A DNA stretch of 64,000 nucleotides from Sialis fuliginosa (Eukaryota > Arthropoda > Insecta > Megaloptera > Sialidae). The stretch covers positions 16,361,248 to 16,425,247 of the forward strand of contig OY540811.1 in assembly GCA_961205875.1 (NCBI GenBank). Reading direction: 5' to 3'. Below, piece by piece: positions 1 through 12,489 of the stretch. The notes below the pieces were generated by a model. That model ran no database searches and had not been told where the DNA came from. It was given only the letters and a program-made list of their open reading frames with translations. Position numbers and translations under genes: made by a program. Every line of letters starts with the position of its first letter. The stretch's first letter is position 1.

Positions 1-176
1 GTTTTAAAGTTTTCTTAGTTCAGAAGTCTGTAATAGGTATGCAGTATTTCAATTACTTCTTGTAAATTGCAAAATTGCAAATTCTGAAAGCGCCCTGAAC
101 TTGTTTTTTGCAATATATTCCTTAACGTTGGTAAACAAATTGGCATATTCTTACACGTATTTAGGTACGTCATATA

Positions 177-1094
177 CAGTGTGTCCCAGGATAGATGTAA
201 CACATTTTTTTCCCAATTTGGACATGACATTTGGGGATCTACTCCTGCTAGATGTAAAACTAAGGTATACCATTAACCAATAAGAAAAGTTATAAAAATA
301 ACCAAAAATAAACTACCTAAATTTTCAAAATATGAAAAAAATCCACTAATAAAGTTTGTTTAGAAATCAATTTTGTAACCCCATATCGAATTTCAGAGCA
401 TTAAAAAAATAACACTTTCAATAAATTAAGTGGATATTTTATTGTGAAGTGAAAAGTAGAGTATGGATACAACAATACAACAATAGAGACACATTATTTA
501 GCTGTTATTGATTATCTGTCATACTTGGCGTTATCTCATCTTGTCAATCTCATTATCTTTAATTTGTCGTCAATGTTAAACAAGCTCAAAAACAAAATAT
601 TTAAAAAAAGAGTAAATGATGCTCACATTGCGCGAAATAAAAGTATATTTTACAATGTTACGGAACTAATGGAGAAAATTCACTACGAGAAGTGGAAAGG
701 TCATTTAATTTATTAAAATTATTGTTATTATTATTATTAAGTTTTAAATGTATAACATGTTATAATTTTGAAACTTAGTTAATTTTGTGTTGATAATTTT
801 TTTTGTTGTTCGTTTATATTGTATCGTTCAAAATAAAATACAATTTACTTATTTAATTTGTTTCATTTCAATTTTTTAAAAATTATTTCTGAAATTGAGT
901 ACTAAGTTCCAAAATTTCATAGTAAACTATTTTTTTTTAATAAAGGTGCTTTATTCTTAGTTATTTTTACAACTTTGCTTATAAAGCCTGTAGAAAACCG
1001 AATGACTGATTATTGGTATACATAAATGTCATTCTGAAATTCGAACATTTTTTGTTCATTACACCTATTGTTACATCTATCCTGGGACACACTG
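177..1094. mobile_element. Tc1/mariner-type DNA transposon with perfect 26-bp TIRs
   Basis: The left end (177-202, starting CAGTGTGTCCCAGG) and the right end (1069-1094) are exact reverse complements over 26 bp. Both ends abut TA (or TATA: 173-176 and 1095-1098), the target duplication of the IS630/Tc1/mariner superfamily. The 918-bp length is short of an autonomous element (normally 1.2 kb or more with a ~340-residue transposase). The only internal open frame is 525-716 (+), 63 codons and lysine-rich, with no DDE/D motif that I can recognise. I infer a non-autonomous or internally deleted copy. Perfect TIRs suggest recent activity. Confidence 0.82.
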
Positions 1095-1099
1095 TATAA

Positions 1100-2570
1100 G
1101 AATTCATAAATTTACGAAAAGTGGAGTTACATAAATGATAGAACAGCTATGTGCAACTCCTGCCCGTGATCTTACTGTATCCGGTTCTCATTAGAATCAA
1201 ATAAATGTTAATAATCCGACCCAATTATTCAAAGCCAAATGTAGGATTCCCCCATAGAGCATAAATTAACTGACCGATTTCAACAAATGAACTATCATTA
1301 GATTCCTCATGAATGTCCGCGTGTCATAGGCTTTTTTTAAATTCAAAATGGTAGTCATAAAACACATTTTTCGTTTTATAAAATTCCAGAAAACGTAAAT
1401 AATTTTTGTTTCAAAGCAAAAATACGTACAAAGAGATTGTATATTTACTTCTATTGTAATGTTTATAATATGTATCGTATAATGTAAATGCAATGACTGT
1501 AAAATAATTTATTAGAAATATTTCTACTGTACTTGACTGTATTCTGCATTTTATTATGTTAAAATTTTATCAAGATTCGATTCTCAAATTTCATTTCTAC
1601 TCATATTAATAAAGTTATTTTTATCACGTATAACTTCTCAACCTCCACCAAATGTTCAAGATAGAAATAGTAACAAAAATATTACGATAATAAAAACACG
1701 TCCACACTACATACTAAACATCATTTATATTTTCACAAAATCCTGCACAAAAAATGTACCTGCTTTAAAGAAAATTCAGCACATACAATGAAATTTTCAT
1801 TTTGTATACAATACAAAACTTATTTTTCGGTTAAACGTACTGTAAAATAAAAAAAAAAACTCTCATCTTAGTTTACCTCTTTTAAAACGAATTTGAACTA
1901 AAATCGCTATCATTATTCACGGCAAGTCCTTTGATGTTTTGGGGCGTAGTTTTTTTTTAAATGACGAGAATAAACTAGCATTATATTGATTACCCCCAAT
2001 CCAACGCACCTTTTTATATAAAATACGAGTGCACCCAGACACATATACACTTTGTACAAGTTTCCAATGACGTTTAAATTGCATTTTTTATTTACTACTA
2101 TGCTTTGGTAGTGAACTTTTTTATAAGTTCATTACATTCGGAACAGTAATGACACTGTTTTTTTTTCATGTGGGTAAAAAAATAAATAATCTAACAGCTT
2201 GCATTAGTGATATAACTCTGTAAAGAAGGTGAAGTTTAATTATGGCCTGTTCTAAAATTTATAAAAACTTCTTAAATTAACGTTGATTTATGTTATTAAC
2301 TATAAGACGAAATGTTTTAGTGTTTTTTTTAAATTGGTGATAGATATATTATTTTTAACTTTATATTTCAAATTAAGACCCGACGCATATTGAACCCATT
2401 CCACGCCGAGTATAGGCCCACACGGGTCGAGTTGTGTGTGATTTATGGATCGTAGATACTTTTTTTGAATTTTACCATTTAATTTGTCAAAGATATTTAC
2501 CTCAGACAAACGGCTAGTTTTTCTTCATTCAAGTCATACGGGATTTGATGTTTATTGTATTGTTGACTAT
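1100..2570. other. AT-rich sequence, nothing recognised
   Basis: About 1.5 kb of AT-rich sequence with short open frames only (longest about 75 codons). I see no conserved motif, strong inverted repeat or splice-flanked open segment. The segment near 2,380-2,430 is slightly richer in GC but matches nothing I know. Confidence 0.5.
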
Positions 2571-2577
2571 GAATAAG

Positions 2578-2702
2578 ATAATTATTTTGACCCCACTATT
2601 GATTATTGGCCGTTTTTGGCCATAATTTTTAGTTTTTTTTTTAACTCAAAAATAAGGCCAAAAACGGCCAATATTCAATAGTGGGGTCAAAATAATTATT
2701 AT
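2578..2702. repeat. Near-perfect hairpin (fold-back MITE)
   Basis: The arm at 2578-2634 (key words TTGACCCCACTATTGA and TTGGCCGTTTTTGGCC) is repeated in reverse complement at 2647-2702, with only a few mismatches and a loop of about 12 bp. The central part itself contains GGCC-N5-GGCC. The ends ATAATTATTTTGACCCC face each other. This is a short palindromic miniature element; I cannot assign a superfamily because no clear target duplication is visible beyond the AT-rich borders. Confidence 0.75.
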
Positions 2703-4225
2703 ATTCGTAATCAGCAGCCTAAATAACCATAAAATCCGGTTGGTATTTTTCGTCAAATCATTTATTAGTCAGAATAAGTCTATGAAGTACGCAAAAATAG
2801 CTTTTTATTTTATCAACTTTTTTAATCATTCCAGACTGTAACATTTTGTCCACGAAAACTTGATCAGAATGGCATAAAGTATAACATACAATAATTTCAG
2901 CCAATTTGACCGGGAATTATTTTCCATAAGTTTGGAAAACTTAAATAAGAATTTTTAATTTTATTTCATTTTATTAATTTTTCAACTAAATGAACTGATT
3001 TTTTAGTTTATACATTGAGATATATAAAGATTCCTTGACTTTAGTCACAAATCGAGTCTTTTTAATGAAGAATTTGTATTCACTAATAAAGTGTTTCGCA
3101 TATACATATATATTTTAATTTCAATTAAAATTTATAGTAGTTTTCTATTCTATATCGTTTGAAGTTTTATGTACCAATATTTTTTTATTTTGTTTACTAA
3201 AAATAAACTGCAGGAAAACACAACAAACCTTATTCCACTTGTAAAATTCGAACACTACATCATTTTTATATCGAGCGGTTACACAGTTTTAAAGTACTGT
3301 GTATAAAATTTTATATCAATATAAAAATAAAAATCATGTCACATAAAGTTGAGCCAAACACGCAACCCCTCTCTACCAGTATAGAGGATGGGGTTGAGGT
3401 ACATCTAAGCCTCACTAATGTAATTTCTCTGTAAAATGTAGTACATAAATGGACATGGGATTGATTGATAGAAATTACACATTCAATCTCGCGTGCCTTT
3501 TAAATCATTTATCACACTCTGAGGTTAGAGTTTGATATTTTTTATTATTGTTATATTACAAGATTTATTTGTTATAAAAAATATGATATCCATCAAAATG
3601 ATATGTTTGTATACATCATTTTTTTGAAGATATAATCAGTGATGGATAAGAGGGGTCAAGATGGAACACTTAAAGCAGATAGCAGACAATACCGAGTCCT
3701 CGAGTTTTTACATATTTATAATGACAAAATAAAGGAATGTACGAATTAAAGGAATATAATGTGTAATTTTTTTAAATATTACAGAAATTATAGATAATAC
3801 TACGAAAATTTAAATGTCTGATAATATACTAAAACAATAAAAAAGTTCACACAAAAAGGTATTAAACATACTTTTGCCGTGAAATATTTTGAAGCTTTAA
3901 ATAATTTATAATTTATAATATATAAACAAATTTCTGAATCAGTATTGTAAAAAAATACCTCTTATTTTCAAAAAACCAAACCATACAACCCGCATTACAA
4001 TAAAATATTATAAGAAATCCATAATATCACTACATTCTATATCCCAGAAAGAAAAACTACATTTTCTATAACAAAAAAAAACACACAGACACACAACGGT
4101 GTCTCCATCTGTCGATGAAATACTGTACAAGCACACGTATACATCATTTACAAAAACATGAGTCCAATAACTACTACATTAGGACATGCACAACTTGTAC
4201 AGATATTGGGCAAGTTTTCAACTTT
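2703..4225. other. AT-rich stretch with a small GC-containing hairpin at 3361-3397
   Basis: Mostly unremarkable AT-rich sequence. At 3361-3397 CAACCCC..CTCTA pairs imperfectly with TAGAG..TGGGGTTG, and just downstream GTAATTTCT (about 3419) is mirrored by AGAAATTAC (about 3470). These could be remnants of a small structured repeat. No coding signal is seen. Confidence 0.35.
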
Positions 4226-4455
4226 TTACCGAAGAAAACCCTTGCCAGCTGTTGACCGGAGAGTAAGAAGAGGTGAAAAAGAAAAAGAAGAAGAAGTACA
4301 GGAGTTTGTAGTGCGGTAATCTGTCAACGTCACAATCAGAGAAAAGACATTATCTCGTGGGGTGGTGGTGATGGTGGGGATGATCGAATGGATTTCAACG
4401 CTGCGCCGACCAATAGCCGACTTGGGATCTGCAGCTTTCATCAGGTGTGTATGTG
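4226..4455. other. Unique GC-richer island of unknown role
   Basis: About 230 bp with near-balanced base composition in a strongly AT-rich surrounding. Both strands have open frames of moderate length (an 81-codon frame on the minus strand at 4226-4471; a plus-strand frame with an acidic/basic run encoded by an AAG-rich tract at about 4278-4300). Neither product resembles a known family to me. There is no terminal repeat. The composition shift could mean a conserved regulatory element, a non-coding exon or a fossil coding exon. Confidence 0.3.
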
Positions 4456-4882
4456 TGTTTGTATACATCATGTTACTTGATACCGTTGTCTAATAAATTA
4501 AATTACACATGTACATACATACATGTACAAAAAATACACAGTGGCGTGTATTAAAAAAATACATAGGTATAATGCTTTTTTCTATTTTAATATTGAAAAT
4601 ACGACATCCTAACTAATTTTAAGTAATACTTACAATTAAAATAATACTTACATTTCAAAATATTGGATATTTAAAAAAAAATTTTGGGATTTTTTTCCAC
4701 CGAAACTGGGAGTTATTATAGAAAAATAATTCTTAAAAAATAAATCAGCACTTTCTGGTTGGCAACGATTGGCCGATATGACTTTTTAACTTTTTATAAT
4801 TTAATTTATAACAAGCTCGTATTTAATATTATTAAATTACTGTATTAGTGCAAGTCTTAAAAAATAAAAATAAATAACTACA

Positions 4883-5397
4883 TACTCTCTAAAACTGAAT
4901 TAACGAGAAATCACTACTTCAAAGTGAATATGCACAGTTTAAAGTACACCACTATAAATTAGTGACTATTCACTACTTAAATTAGTAAACAGTCACTTCT
5001 TAAGCTATGACAGAATCTAAGATTTGTATTTTTTTTTTTTTTTTATCTCAAAATAATCTCTTAATCATTCATAACCTAACATCAATGTCAGTTATGAATA
5101 TATCATATATCATAGACTAATTTATGAAAGAATCAAAATTATTGAAAAATATTCATTGCAAACACACTAAAAATTAATTGTCAATAGATTTTTCAAGGTT
5201 TATATAGATAAACTAACCTGATTTATTGTTAATAACTCCACTCAAAGCAATTGATTAGTATACGTTGACAAATTGAAGTAAGAATAAATGCCGTAATTGC
5301 ACCACTTTCGATTCAAAATCACTATTTTTTTAGTAAAATTTAAAGTGACTAATTGAATTAGTGAAATAAATACTAATTTATTTTTAAAGAGTATGTT
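4883..5397. mobile_element. Candidate TIR element with CATACTCT ends
   Basis: The left end reads ACATACTCTCTAAAACTGA (from about 4882) and the right end, read on the minus strand from about 5397, reads ACATACTCTTTAAAAATAA. Homology continues inward with interruptions (cACTA..TTCAAAGTG-type words on both sides, and AGTGACTA / TAGTCACT pairs). Length is about 515 bp with no coding capacity. It is probably an old MITE-like element rich in short ACTATT/AGTGA inverted words. The superfamily is not assignable. Confidence 0.5.
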
Positions 5398-5399
5398 AA

Positions 5400-6325
5400 T
5401 CAAATAAATAAATATAATTAAAAATCTTAAATACTCCACGCACTAATTTAACATATAAAATCTGGATCAATAAGGTTGACTTAAAAACAAACAGTATACT
5501 GAATATATTAAAATGTAATATGCACTAAGGACCCTAACACTAAGAGTAAACAGCATTATTTTGCTGTGATTCTTCATGCAAGAATTCCATTAATTGCAAC
5601 TGCCAGATTTATTGTGTGCTGTTTTACATAAAGGATTGAAGAACAGTATTTGGTTTTCATTACCATATTCTATTGGCATTTTAAGAAAATTCATCAAGTA
5701 TTCTAATGAATCTTTAAATTGTAAAATAATTCTGGTTTTAACTTTGTTCAAAATATATCGCGTATAAGTTTTGAAGAACTGAAAAGAGGAAATGGACTGA
5801 ATAATTAATGAACTAACTATTAATTAATGATACGAAATGTATTATTAGTTTTGGTAAATGTATTATGTATGTATTGTATACAAGATGTACAGTACATATA
5901 ATTATTATTGGACCAGGCATTTATTTCGGTAACTATTGATAATATCAAAAAAGTTCAAATAAAAAATATCTCTGGTATTTTAATGTGAAGATGAATATGA
6001 CATTAAAATGTAGTTTATAGATTTTATTTGCGAAGTTTATCAAGTAAACTAAAATAATAATATCCAGTTATTTTGGCATGCATGTTTTCATTATAAAAAA
6101 ATACATTTATATGCAATTTAAATTTTACTTTTTCAAAACGAAATTAATTTTGAATTTGTGAAATTAAAAAAATAATTTAAATTACATATAATTGTATTTT
6201 TTTATAATAAATAAATGCATTTTAACAATAACTGAATATTCTTATTTTAGTTTACCTACTTGATATAACTCGCAAATAAAATTCATAAATTCAATATTTT
6301 AATATTAAATTATTGCACTAATAAT
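5400..6325. other. AT-rich sequence, nothing recognised
   Basis: Low-complexity AT-rich DNA. No inverted terminal repeats, tandem arrays or coding signatures were seen. Confidence 0.4.
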
Positions 6326-6329
6326 AAAT

Positions 6330-6660
6330 CTGTTTCCCGAAAAAATACCTAATTTTGTTTTTTTAAATACAACACCTTGTATTTTTACGGAATCAGATTC
6401 CAAATCAATTCCTCTTTACAATGATTTATTACAAGTACCATTTTGTTGTTAAATTAGACCCAATATTCCGATATAATTGATATAATCGCTTGAAGTAGCC
6501 ATTACTGAAAAAAATCACCGTTAGTAAACATTTTACATGTGTTCAAAAAAGGCACTGTAATACATCATTATAAAGAGAAATTGATTTGGAATCTGATTCC
6601 GTAAAAAAATAGAGGCTGTTTTGTTTAAGAAAACAAAGTTAGGTATTTTTCGGAAAACAG
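6330..6660. repeat. Fold-back element with about 110-bp arms
   Basis: The left arm (about 6330-6440) and right arm (about 6550-6660) are reverse complements with scattered mismatches. The outer edge pairs CTGTTTCCCGAAAAAATACC with its mirror ending ...CGGAAAACAG. The most conserved core, ACGGAATCAGATTCCAAATC, is itself partly palindromic (GGAATC..GATTCC) and occurs once per arm. The loop is about 110 bp. Further right, at about 6776-6794, AGTTCAGACACCCTGTATA resembles a Tc1-type terminus but has no partner on the left. Confidence 0.65.
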
Positions 6661-6699
6661 GTAGGCTATGGAAAAAATTGCCTACTCTAGTAGATCAAC

Positions 6700-8850
6700 T
6701 TTTGTTTGACAAGTTTCTAATTGAACTTTTTTGTAATTTCAATATTTTAGCAGATATAAGCTGGACAATGAAAGTTCAGACACCCTGTATATGAATTTCT
6801 TTATTGGTCTTTAAATTGGATAAAGATATATATTATTATATACAAATGTTCTTTATCGTACATCATTTCTTTCACGTTTCAATTTGTATTTCCTAAACCA
6901 ATTAAATAATCAATGTTAAACAAAGCTATGTGAGAACTACAAAAATGTTTCATTGATTTTTTATATTATCAAATTTCAAACAGCTAAAATATTTTGTATG
7001 TAATCGTACCGATATTTTTTGTTACACTACTTTCTTTCATTGATGTTTACAAAATACATCATTTTAAAAAAAACGTCACAAACATTCATTGTTGAATATC
7101 ATTTTCCAAAAATATAACCGTTTATTTTCCTCCATAATTCCAATATAAAAAGAAGCATATCCCAATACAAAAACGCATACATACATACATTTACAATAAC
7201 ATGTCTGCTTTTTCTATATTTATTGATACACATTTGGAACAGAAATAAGATATACGGCAACTAGATATAGCGCATATATATATATATTTTATTTATTCCT
7301 ATACTCCCCTATTTTTAAATCGGATTGTATCTGCCATCCTTCATGCATACATTCCCTTCTAATCTTTCTACTCATATATTTTCATCTTGATGTTGGCACG
7401 ACTTCGTGAATAATTCAAAACTATGAATTAATACACTATTTGCAATTCAACGCTATTTTTCAAGCACATTTTCAATGTAATCTTCATTCAATTTACAGAT
7501 CTCCGCCTTCCAGTTATCGATGTGATATAAATTTACAGTGAAATAAATAAAACTTCCAGTGGATTTATTGCTGGTTTTAATGTATGGATATTAATTTTGT
7601 TTATAGGGGTGGCTGTATGTTGTTGCTTTAATAACTAAAAGGGTTAAAAGAAATCGATAAAAATATACATACTTACCTGTTCTTCCTTTTATTCTATACG
7701 TTGTTCTGTATCTTCAGTCGGCTGTAGAAGTTCGTTGGTAATTTAATATTTATTTGTTTTTATCATGTACGCTTACGGACAAACAATTTTTAATCACGCC
7801 CACTGACTGCAGAAAAAACACGATCATGCACGCTCACGAATTACATTTTTTACTCATTGAATATGTTATAAATATTATAAATACAATTTTAAATATGTAG
7901 ATAAAAATAAAGGATTTTTTCGAGAAATAAAATATGTACTTTATTTCATTCGAAAAAAATGAAAATAAAACAGGTATATTTTTAAATATGCAGGTTCTTT
8001 GCCGTACTGACGTACTGTTGTATCGTGCCTCTTCTTTGAACTTCTTCCTTTTTTTTCTGATACAAATGAAAATTTATTTTTTATACTTTTTTTTAATATA
8101 TTTTTTTTTCAGAAATTAAAAAAAGTTAAATTAGTTTTATAAAGTGTTTTTTTTACCTTAAGAATATATTCACGGAATCACGTCCATCAAAAATGTAATC
8201 ACGCACGATTGTATTACTTTTTAAATAACGATATAAGATTTCAAAATCGGGTGTGATTAATGTGACCCGAAATATTCACGGTCCATGATTATCTCTATCA
8301 TATCTTATTCCAATGACACTTGACATTAACGAAAATAAGTTTATTTAAAACAATTTTAATGATCACGTGAATCAAGACTACACAAATATTAATTTGTTAT
8401 TACTGAAAGTTTTGTCATGTTTTACAAATTATTAACATATTCGTGCCTAAAATAGCTTTAGAAATTCAAATATCTATTAGCCAATTAACCAGTAGTTTAA
8501 AACTTTTTATAGAACCTACCTAAATTTTTTTTATAAAATTTATTAGATTACAAAAGATTGTTTGAAGGGCTAAAGTAAACTTTAATTAACGACCCTCGTT
8601 TTTAGGAAATATTTATCTGAGACTATTCCGTCATGAAAGTTCCTTTAAAAAAAGTTCTACCCGAGTTCCCCCTACAACGAACCCGCATCGTGTTTACTGG
8701 ACGGTAACTACCACATATTAGAAAGCTTTTAAACAGTGGCGTTCATTTTCTATATTATATCTAGTTATATTTTTATCAACTTAAAACGAATACCATTTTG
8801 ATACTTTTCATGATTATTTTTTACTTTGGGTAGGTACAAATGTTATTAAT
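6700..8850. other. AT-rich sequence with weak dispersed-repeat similarity
   Basis: Mostly unremarkable. A 40-bp word at about 7100-7142 (AACCGTTTATTTTCCTCC core) recurs in diverged form at about 11,590-11,630, suggesting an old dispersed repeat. There is an AT microsatellite at about 7272-7292. No gene is supported. Confidence 0.35.
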
Positions 8851-8854
8851 ATAA

Positions 8855-9531
8855 TCTCTATATATAAAAATAAATGTTCGTTTGTATGAGGCTTATAGAC
8901 TCGGGAATTACTGAACCGATTTCAATGCGGTTTTCACCAATACTAAGATAATTTTTCTGTGCAGTATCGTGGCTATTAATATATTATGAAAATCTAAGAT
9001 TTAACATCAAAAGATTAAAAAAATCTTTATCATGTCGTGTTTTGTTTCTCTCCTTCAAATATTTTGTCGAACAATTGGATGATTTTTGACACATGTTAAC
9101 AATTAAATATTTTGAAATACCTATATTGATTGAAAATTGAAATATAAAGAAACATTTCACTTACATGAAAAGTAAAATCTCGAAATTGATTATGATTGTT
9201 GTTAACCTATTTATTTTTATTTTTTGATTTTCATACAAATTTTAAGATGGGACCTGGTGTTTCCCGGGAGTTTGAAAATATAATTTTACACGATTTTTCT
9301 CAGTAACTACTAAACGGATTTTATTTCGCTTTTCACTAATGGATAAGTTAGGTTAAGATATTCAATTTGCGGATATTTTGTGTAAGTTTCACGAAGTCGG
9401 AAAAAAACAATTCATGGTGAACCGTGTGTTGTGGGCTTGTTGGGTGGCATGTTCAGTGAGCATGCTGAATATTTTAGGTCACTATAATTTCGAGGATATT
9501 AACCCGGGCAACACCAGGTTCAATGCGCTAG
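8855..9531 (+). mobile_element. Short non-autonomous Helitron (TC...CTAG)
   Basis: The 5' end TCTCTATATATAAAAATAAA at 8855, followed by a GTTCGTTTGTATG stretch and an ACTGAACCGATTT word, is the typical start of insect Helitrons. The 3' end is CTAG at 9528-9531, preceded by an ACCCGGGCAACACCAGGT hairpin. The flanks are A on the left and T on the right, the expected A/T target with no duplication. ACCTGGTGTTTCCCGGG at about 9252 is the inverse of the 3' hairpin region, giving an internal inverted pair. No Rep/helicase is encoded; the 63-codon frame at 9378-9569 runs across the 3' end and is not a gene. Confidence 0.75.
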
Positions 9532-10135
9532 TTTTTCATATAATAAACAGAAAACATGAATTATTTTAAAAATTCAAATAAACTTTAATTAAATAATAAT
9601 TAAACATTAAACTAATTCATTTTATTATTTATACGTATAACATATGAATTACTCTATGAATGAACGGAGAAAACTTAAATTCCTGTTGAAAGGTATAAAT
9701 AATTAATAGGTACCTTAATAAATTTTATTAATGCAGCATCTTATTTTTTGTTTATAATGATCTAATTATAAATTTATATTCATTTAAAAAAGTCCTTAAA
9801 AAAACCATTTTAACAATCTCTAATTTATTCTCTACCAAGAAAATCACTAATCATTACCAAATTCCCCTCGACTAAAACACATTTTTTTCCTTTAAATCTC
9901 GATTTAAAAAACATTGCGTAAAAAGAATGTACTGAAATTAGCACTTGGGCTGGTTAATGCGCTACTGACTTCAGAGGAAGGTTTATTCCTGTCTTAAATC
10001 ACAACGGCTTCCGGTTCCCCTCCGTTCCGGGTATCAGCAATTTCGTGCCGGAGGAATTAAATTCGACGTGATTTATGAAAAACTTGTGCCCGTTGTAATT
10101 AACATTATAAGCGTGTACTGCGGGCTTTGTTTACT
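9532..10135. other. AT-rich spacer followed by a GC-richer unique island (about 9945-10135)
   Basis: After about 400 bp of AT-rich DNA, the segment 9945-10135 is near-balanced in composition and contains no terminal repeats. It includes CCGGTTCCCCTCCGTTCCGG, a near-palindrome (CCGGTTC / GTTCCGG). I recognise no protein in any frame. It is a candidate conserved non-coding element. Confidence 0.3.
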
Positions 10136-10379
10136 TATGCATGATCTCTAACGGATTGCAGATGTGTTGAAATTGGTTTTATAACTACTTAATTATTAAA
10201 TAAGTTCAAAAAATATTTATTATAACATTTTCACGTCTTTCTTTATACAATTTTAGTATAAATCATTGTTACCTCGTGTATTTATCATCTTTTCAACTCA
10301 TTCTAACTAATCTAGTGTATCCAAATATTAATTTAGTAAATATTAGTCTACTGACAATCTATACATACATATGATAACA

Positions 10380-11076
10380 TGTCCTGACTAACTGAAACGT
10401 GAACATTCAGGATTGTCTTTTTTTGACGTAAGCACCCACTAATACAGGATTTTTCGAAATTCAACTCCTATCAAAGTTTGTATGAGAAAAATATTTTGGT
10501 CAGATTTACTTGAAGCGTACAAAATTCAACCTCTAAGGGGTTGCAAGGAGATGGAAAAGTTTGTATGTGAATTTTTTTTGTCTGTATTCACTCGAATGAA
10601 ACTTGGCAGACATACTCTACAAGACAAATAGCATTTTCAGAAATTCAACCCCGAAGGGGGAGAGGGGTGTTGGTGTAAATTTTTTTAAATTTTGTTATAT
10701 TTATCTACATAACTGGTATATTAAGATAAATTCGGACAAAATAATATTCAATTAAAATAAAAATGTCGACATTCAACCCCTAATGGAAGGGGGGAAAGAT
10801 TGGGATATAGATAAGTTTTACTGTTAACGTAAATATGGGCAAAATAGTCTTCTATTAAAATTCAAATTTCGACATTCAGCCTCTAATGGCGGGGTAGACA
10901 GGGGGTGGGTTTTCGATATGTTTATCTGCATAGCTGCTTATTTATTTATTTGGGCAATATAGTCTTCAATAAAAATGAAAAACAGAAATATACTATGGGG
11001 TTAAGTCACCAACTTAAAATAATATTATTTGTGTTGACAACATAAAAAAATCATACAAGGCGGGCAAGTCTGCTAG
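10380..11076 (+). mobile_element. Helitron 3' portion with degenerate internal repeats
   Basis: The sequence ends in CTAG at 11073-11076 followed by T, after a GGCGGGCAAGTCTG block, as expected for a Helitron 3' end. Upstream, a motif of the form ATTCAACCCCTAA followed by a G-rich run recurs at about 10457, 10521, 10639, 10768 and 10872, spaced roughly 65-130 bp. A GACGTAAGCACCCACTAA word at about 10424 is typical of the same insect Helitron group. The 5' end is not clear and is placed approximately. There is no coding capacity. Confidence 0.6.
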
Positions 11077-12080
11077 TAAGTAATATTTGCATTAATTGTA
11101 ATTATCTCAGGTGTATATATGTATTCAGTCTGATATATTTAAGTACTAAACTTAATGATTAAAATATATAGTAAAGAAAAAGAAAGTCAGGTTATAACAG
11201 CCGTTTTAGGCTATTAAAGTTTATGTGCATTTACTGAAAAAGTAAAATATTATTATATTATTTTAGATACAGTCTTTATTAAAGAAATTAGGTTTACTGT
11301 AAAGAGCAATAACTTAATAAATTTAATCCAGAACTATAGGTATGTATATAATTGCAATATATAATTCCACATCAATAACATCTTTATTGTTTTCAAATTC
11401 ATATTTGCTATAATACCAAATCGACCATTAATGCCATAATAGCACAATGTATAAAATTTACCCAAATTCCTCGGTAGATATTCTATTTTCATCATTCAGC
11501 TTTTAGTCATATCAGCGCACCCCAATGTTTATTCTTCAATAAACGCAAGGGGTAACACAAACATCTACACTTGGAAAATATTTTTCTAAAACTGTTACCG
11601 TTTATTTTTCTCCGTAATTCAACTTTTGCTGTTCAAATACCTTTACAATAACATTGTAAAATAACATACCTTCCATTTACTCAATCTTGCAGCTTTCTGT
11701 TTTTAGATTGTACATTTGTCTGCACTTAAGTATAGGATATTGAATATACATATGTACCTACAGTACAATGTACAATGTACATATAAACTACATATTGTAT
11801 ATATTCATGTGTATGATATAAATAATATGTGAACATTGTAAATACTATTATTTGAATTTTACGACTTTAAAATAGCAATACAATTTTTGACATTTGGATA
11901 ATTATTTTATGAAAAGTAATAACCATTTAAAATTAATTTTACAAGAAAATATGTGTGTACCTCTCTTGCACGAGTTGATTGATTCCTTAAATTCACTTGT
12001 GTAGGGGGAATTAATAAAATGAGAACAATAGATGAGTCATGACTGCTACAAAGCATACATATGAATATTAGGCGCAATCT
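11077..12080. other. AT-rich sequence, nothing recognised
   Basis: No coding signal. It includes a diverged copy of the short word also found near 7,100 and small ACAATGTACA repeats at about 11,764-11,781. Confidence 0.35.
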
Positions 12081-12084
12081 TCAT

Positions 12085-12370
12085 GCAAGGGGGATCTTAA
12101 AACGGGGAACTCCATTTAGTCACTTTCAGTTCCGCAGAACTACGGCTAAAATATCCATATAACCTTACTTTGTCGTTCATTCGTCACAACAAAATATCTA
12201 GCTAAAAACTTGCAACTTTAACTAAACATGCAAAAAAAATTCAACTAGGCAATAAATTTTTGATGCCAAGGTATGTTGAGCTCAAGCCTATTCTTATTTT
12301 TTCTCTACCTCATAGTAAATAGTTATTGACTCAAAAAATCTAAAAAAAAATCATGGTAGCAAGGCTTAAT
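12085..12370 (-). repeat. Diverged copy of a lepidopteran-type dispersed repeat
   Basis: The segment shares word order with 41,403-41,909: CTTACTTTGTCGTTC, then AAAATATCTAGCTA / AACTTGCAA, then CCAAGGTATGT. It also shares the first part with the inverted copy inside 13,660-13,800. The family edges (AGGGTTCC-type) are not preserved here. Probably an old retroposon or MITE fragment; no coding capacity is seen. Confidence 0.45.
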
Positions 12371-12489
12371 ATGACAAATACTAATTGTAATATCAACAAT
12401 GTCGTTTAAAAGTTTGAAGAAATTGTGAAAAACTAACATAATTAAAACAATGATAATTATTATATGCATTTCTACCCTAATAGCATACA

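Noticed and set aside
525..716. 63-codon lysine-rich frame inside the Tc1/mariner-type element as a transposase remnant
   Set aside because: No catalytic D residues in the expected spacing and no helix-turn-helix visible. Similarity to a transposase C-terminus could not be supported.
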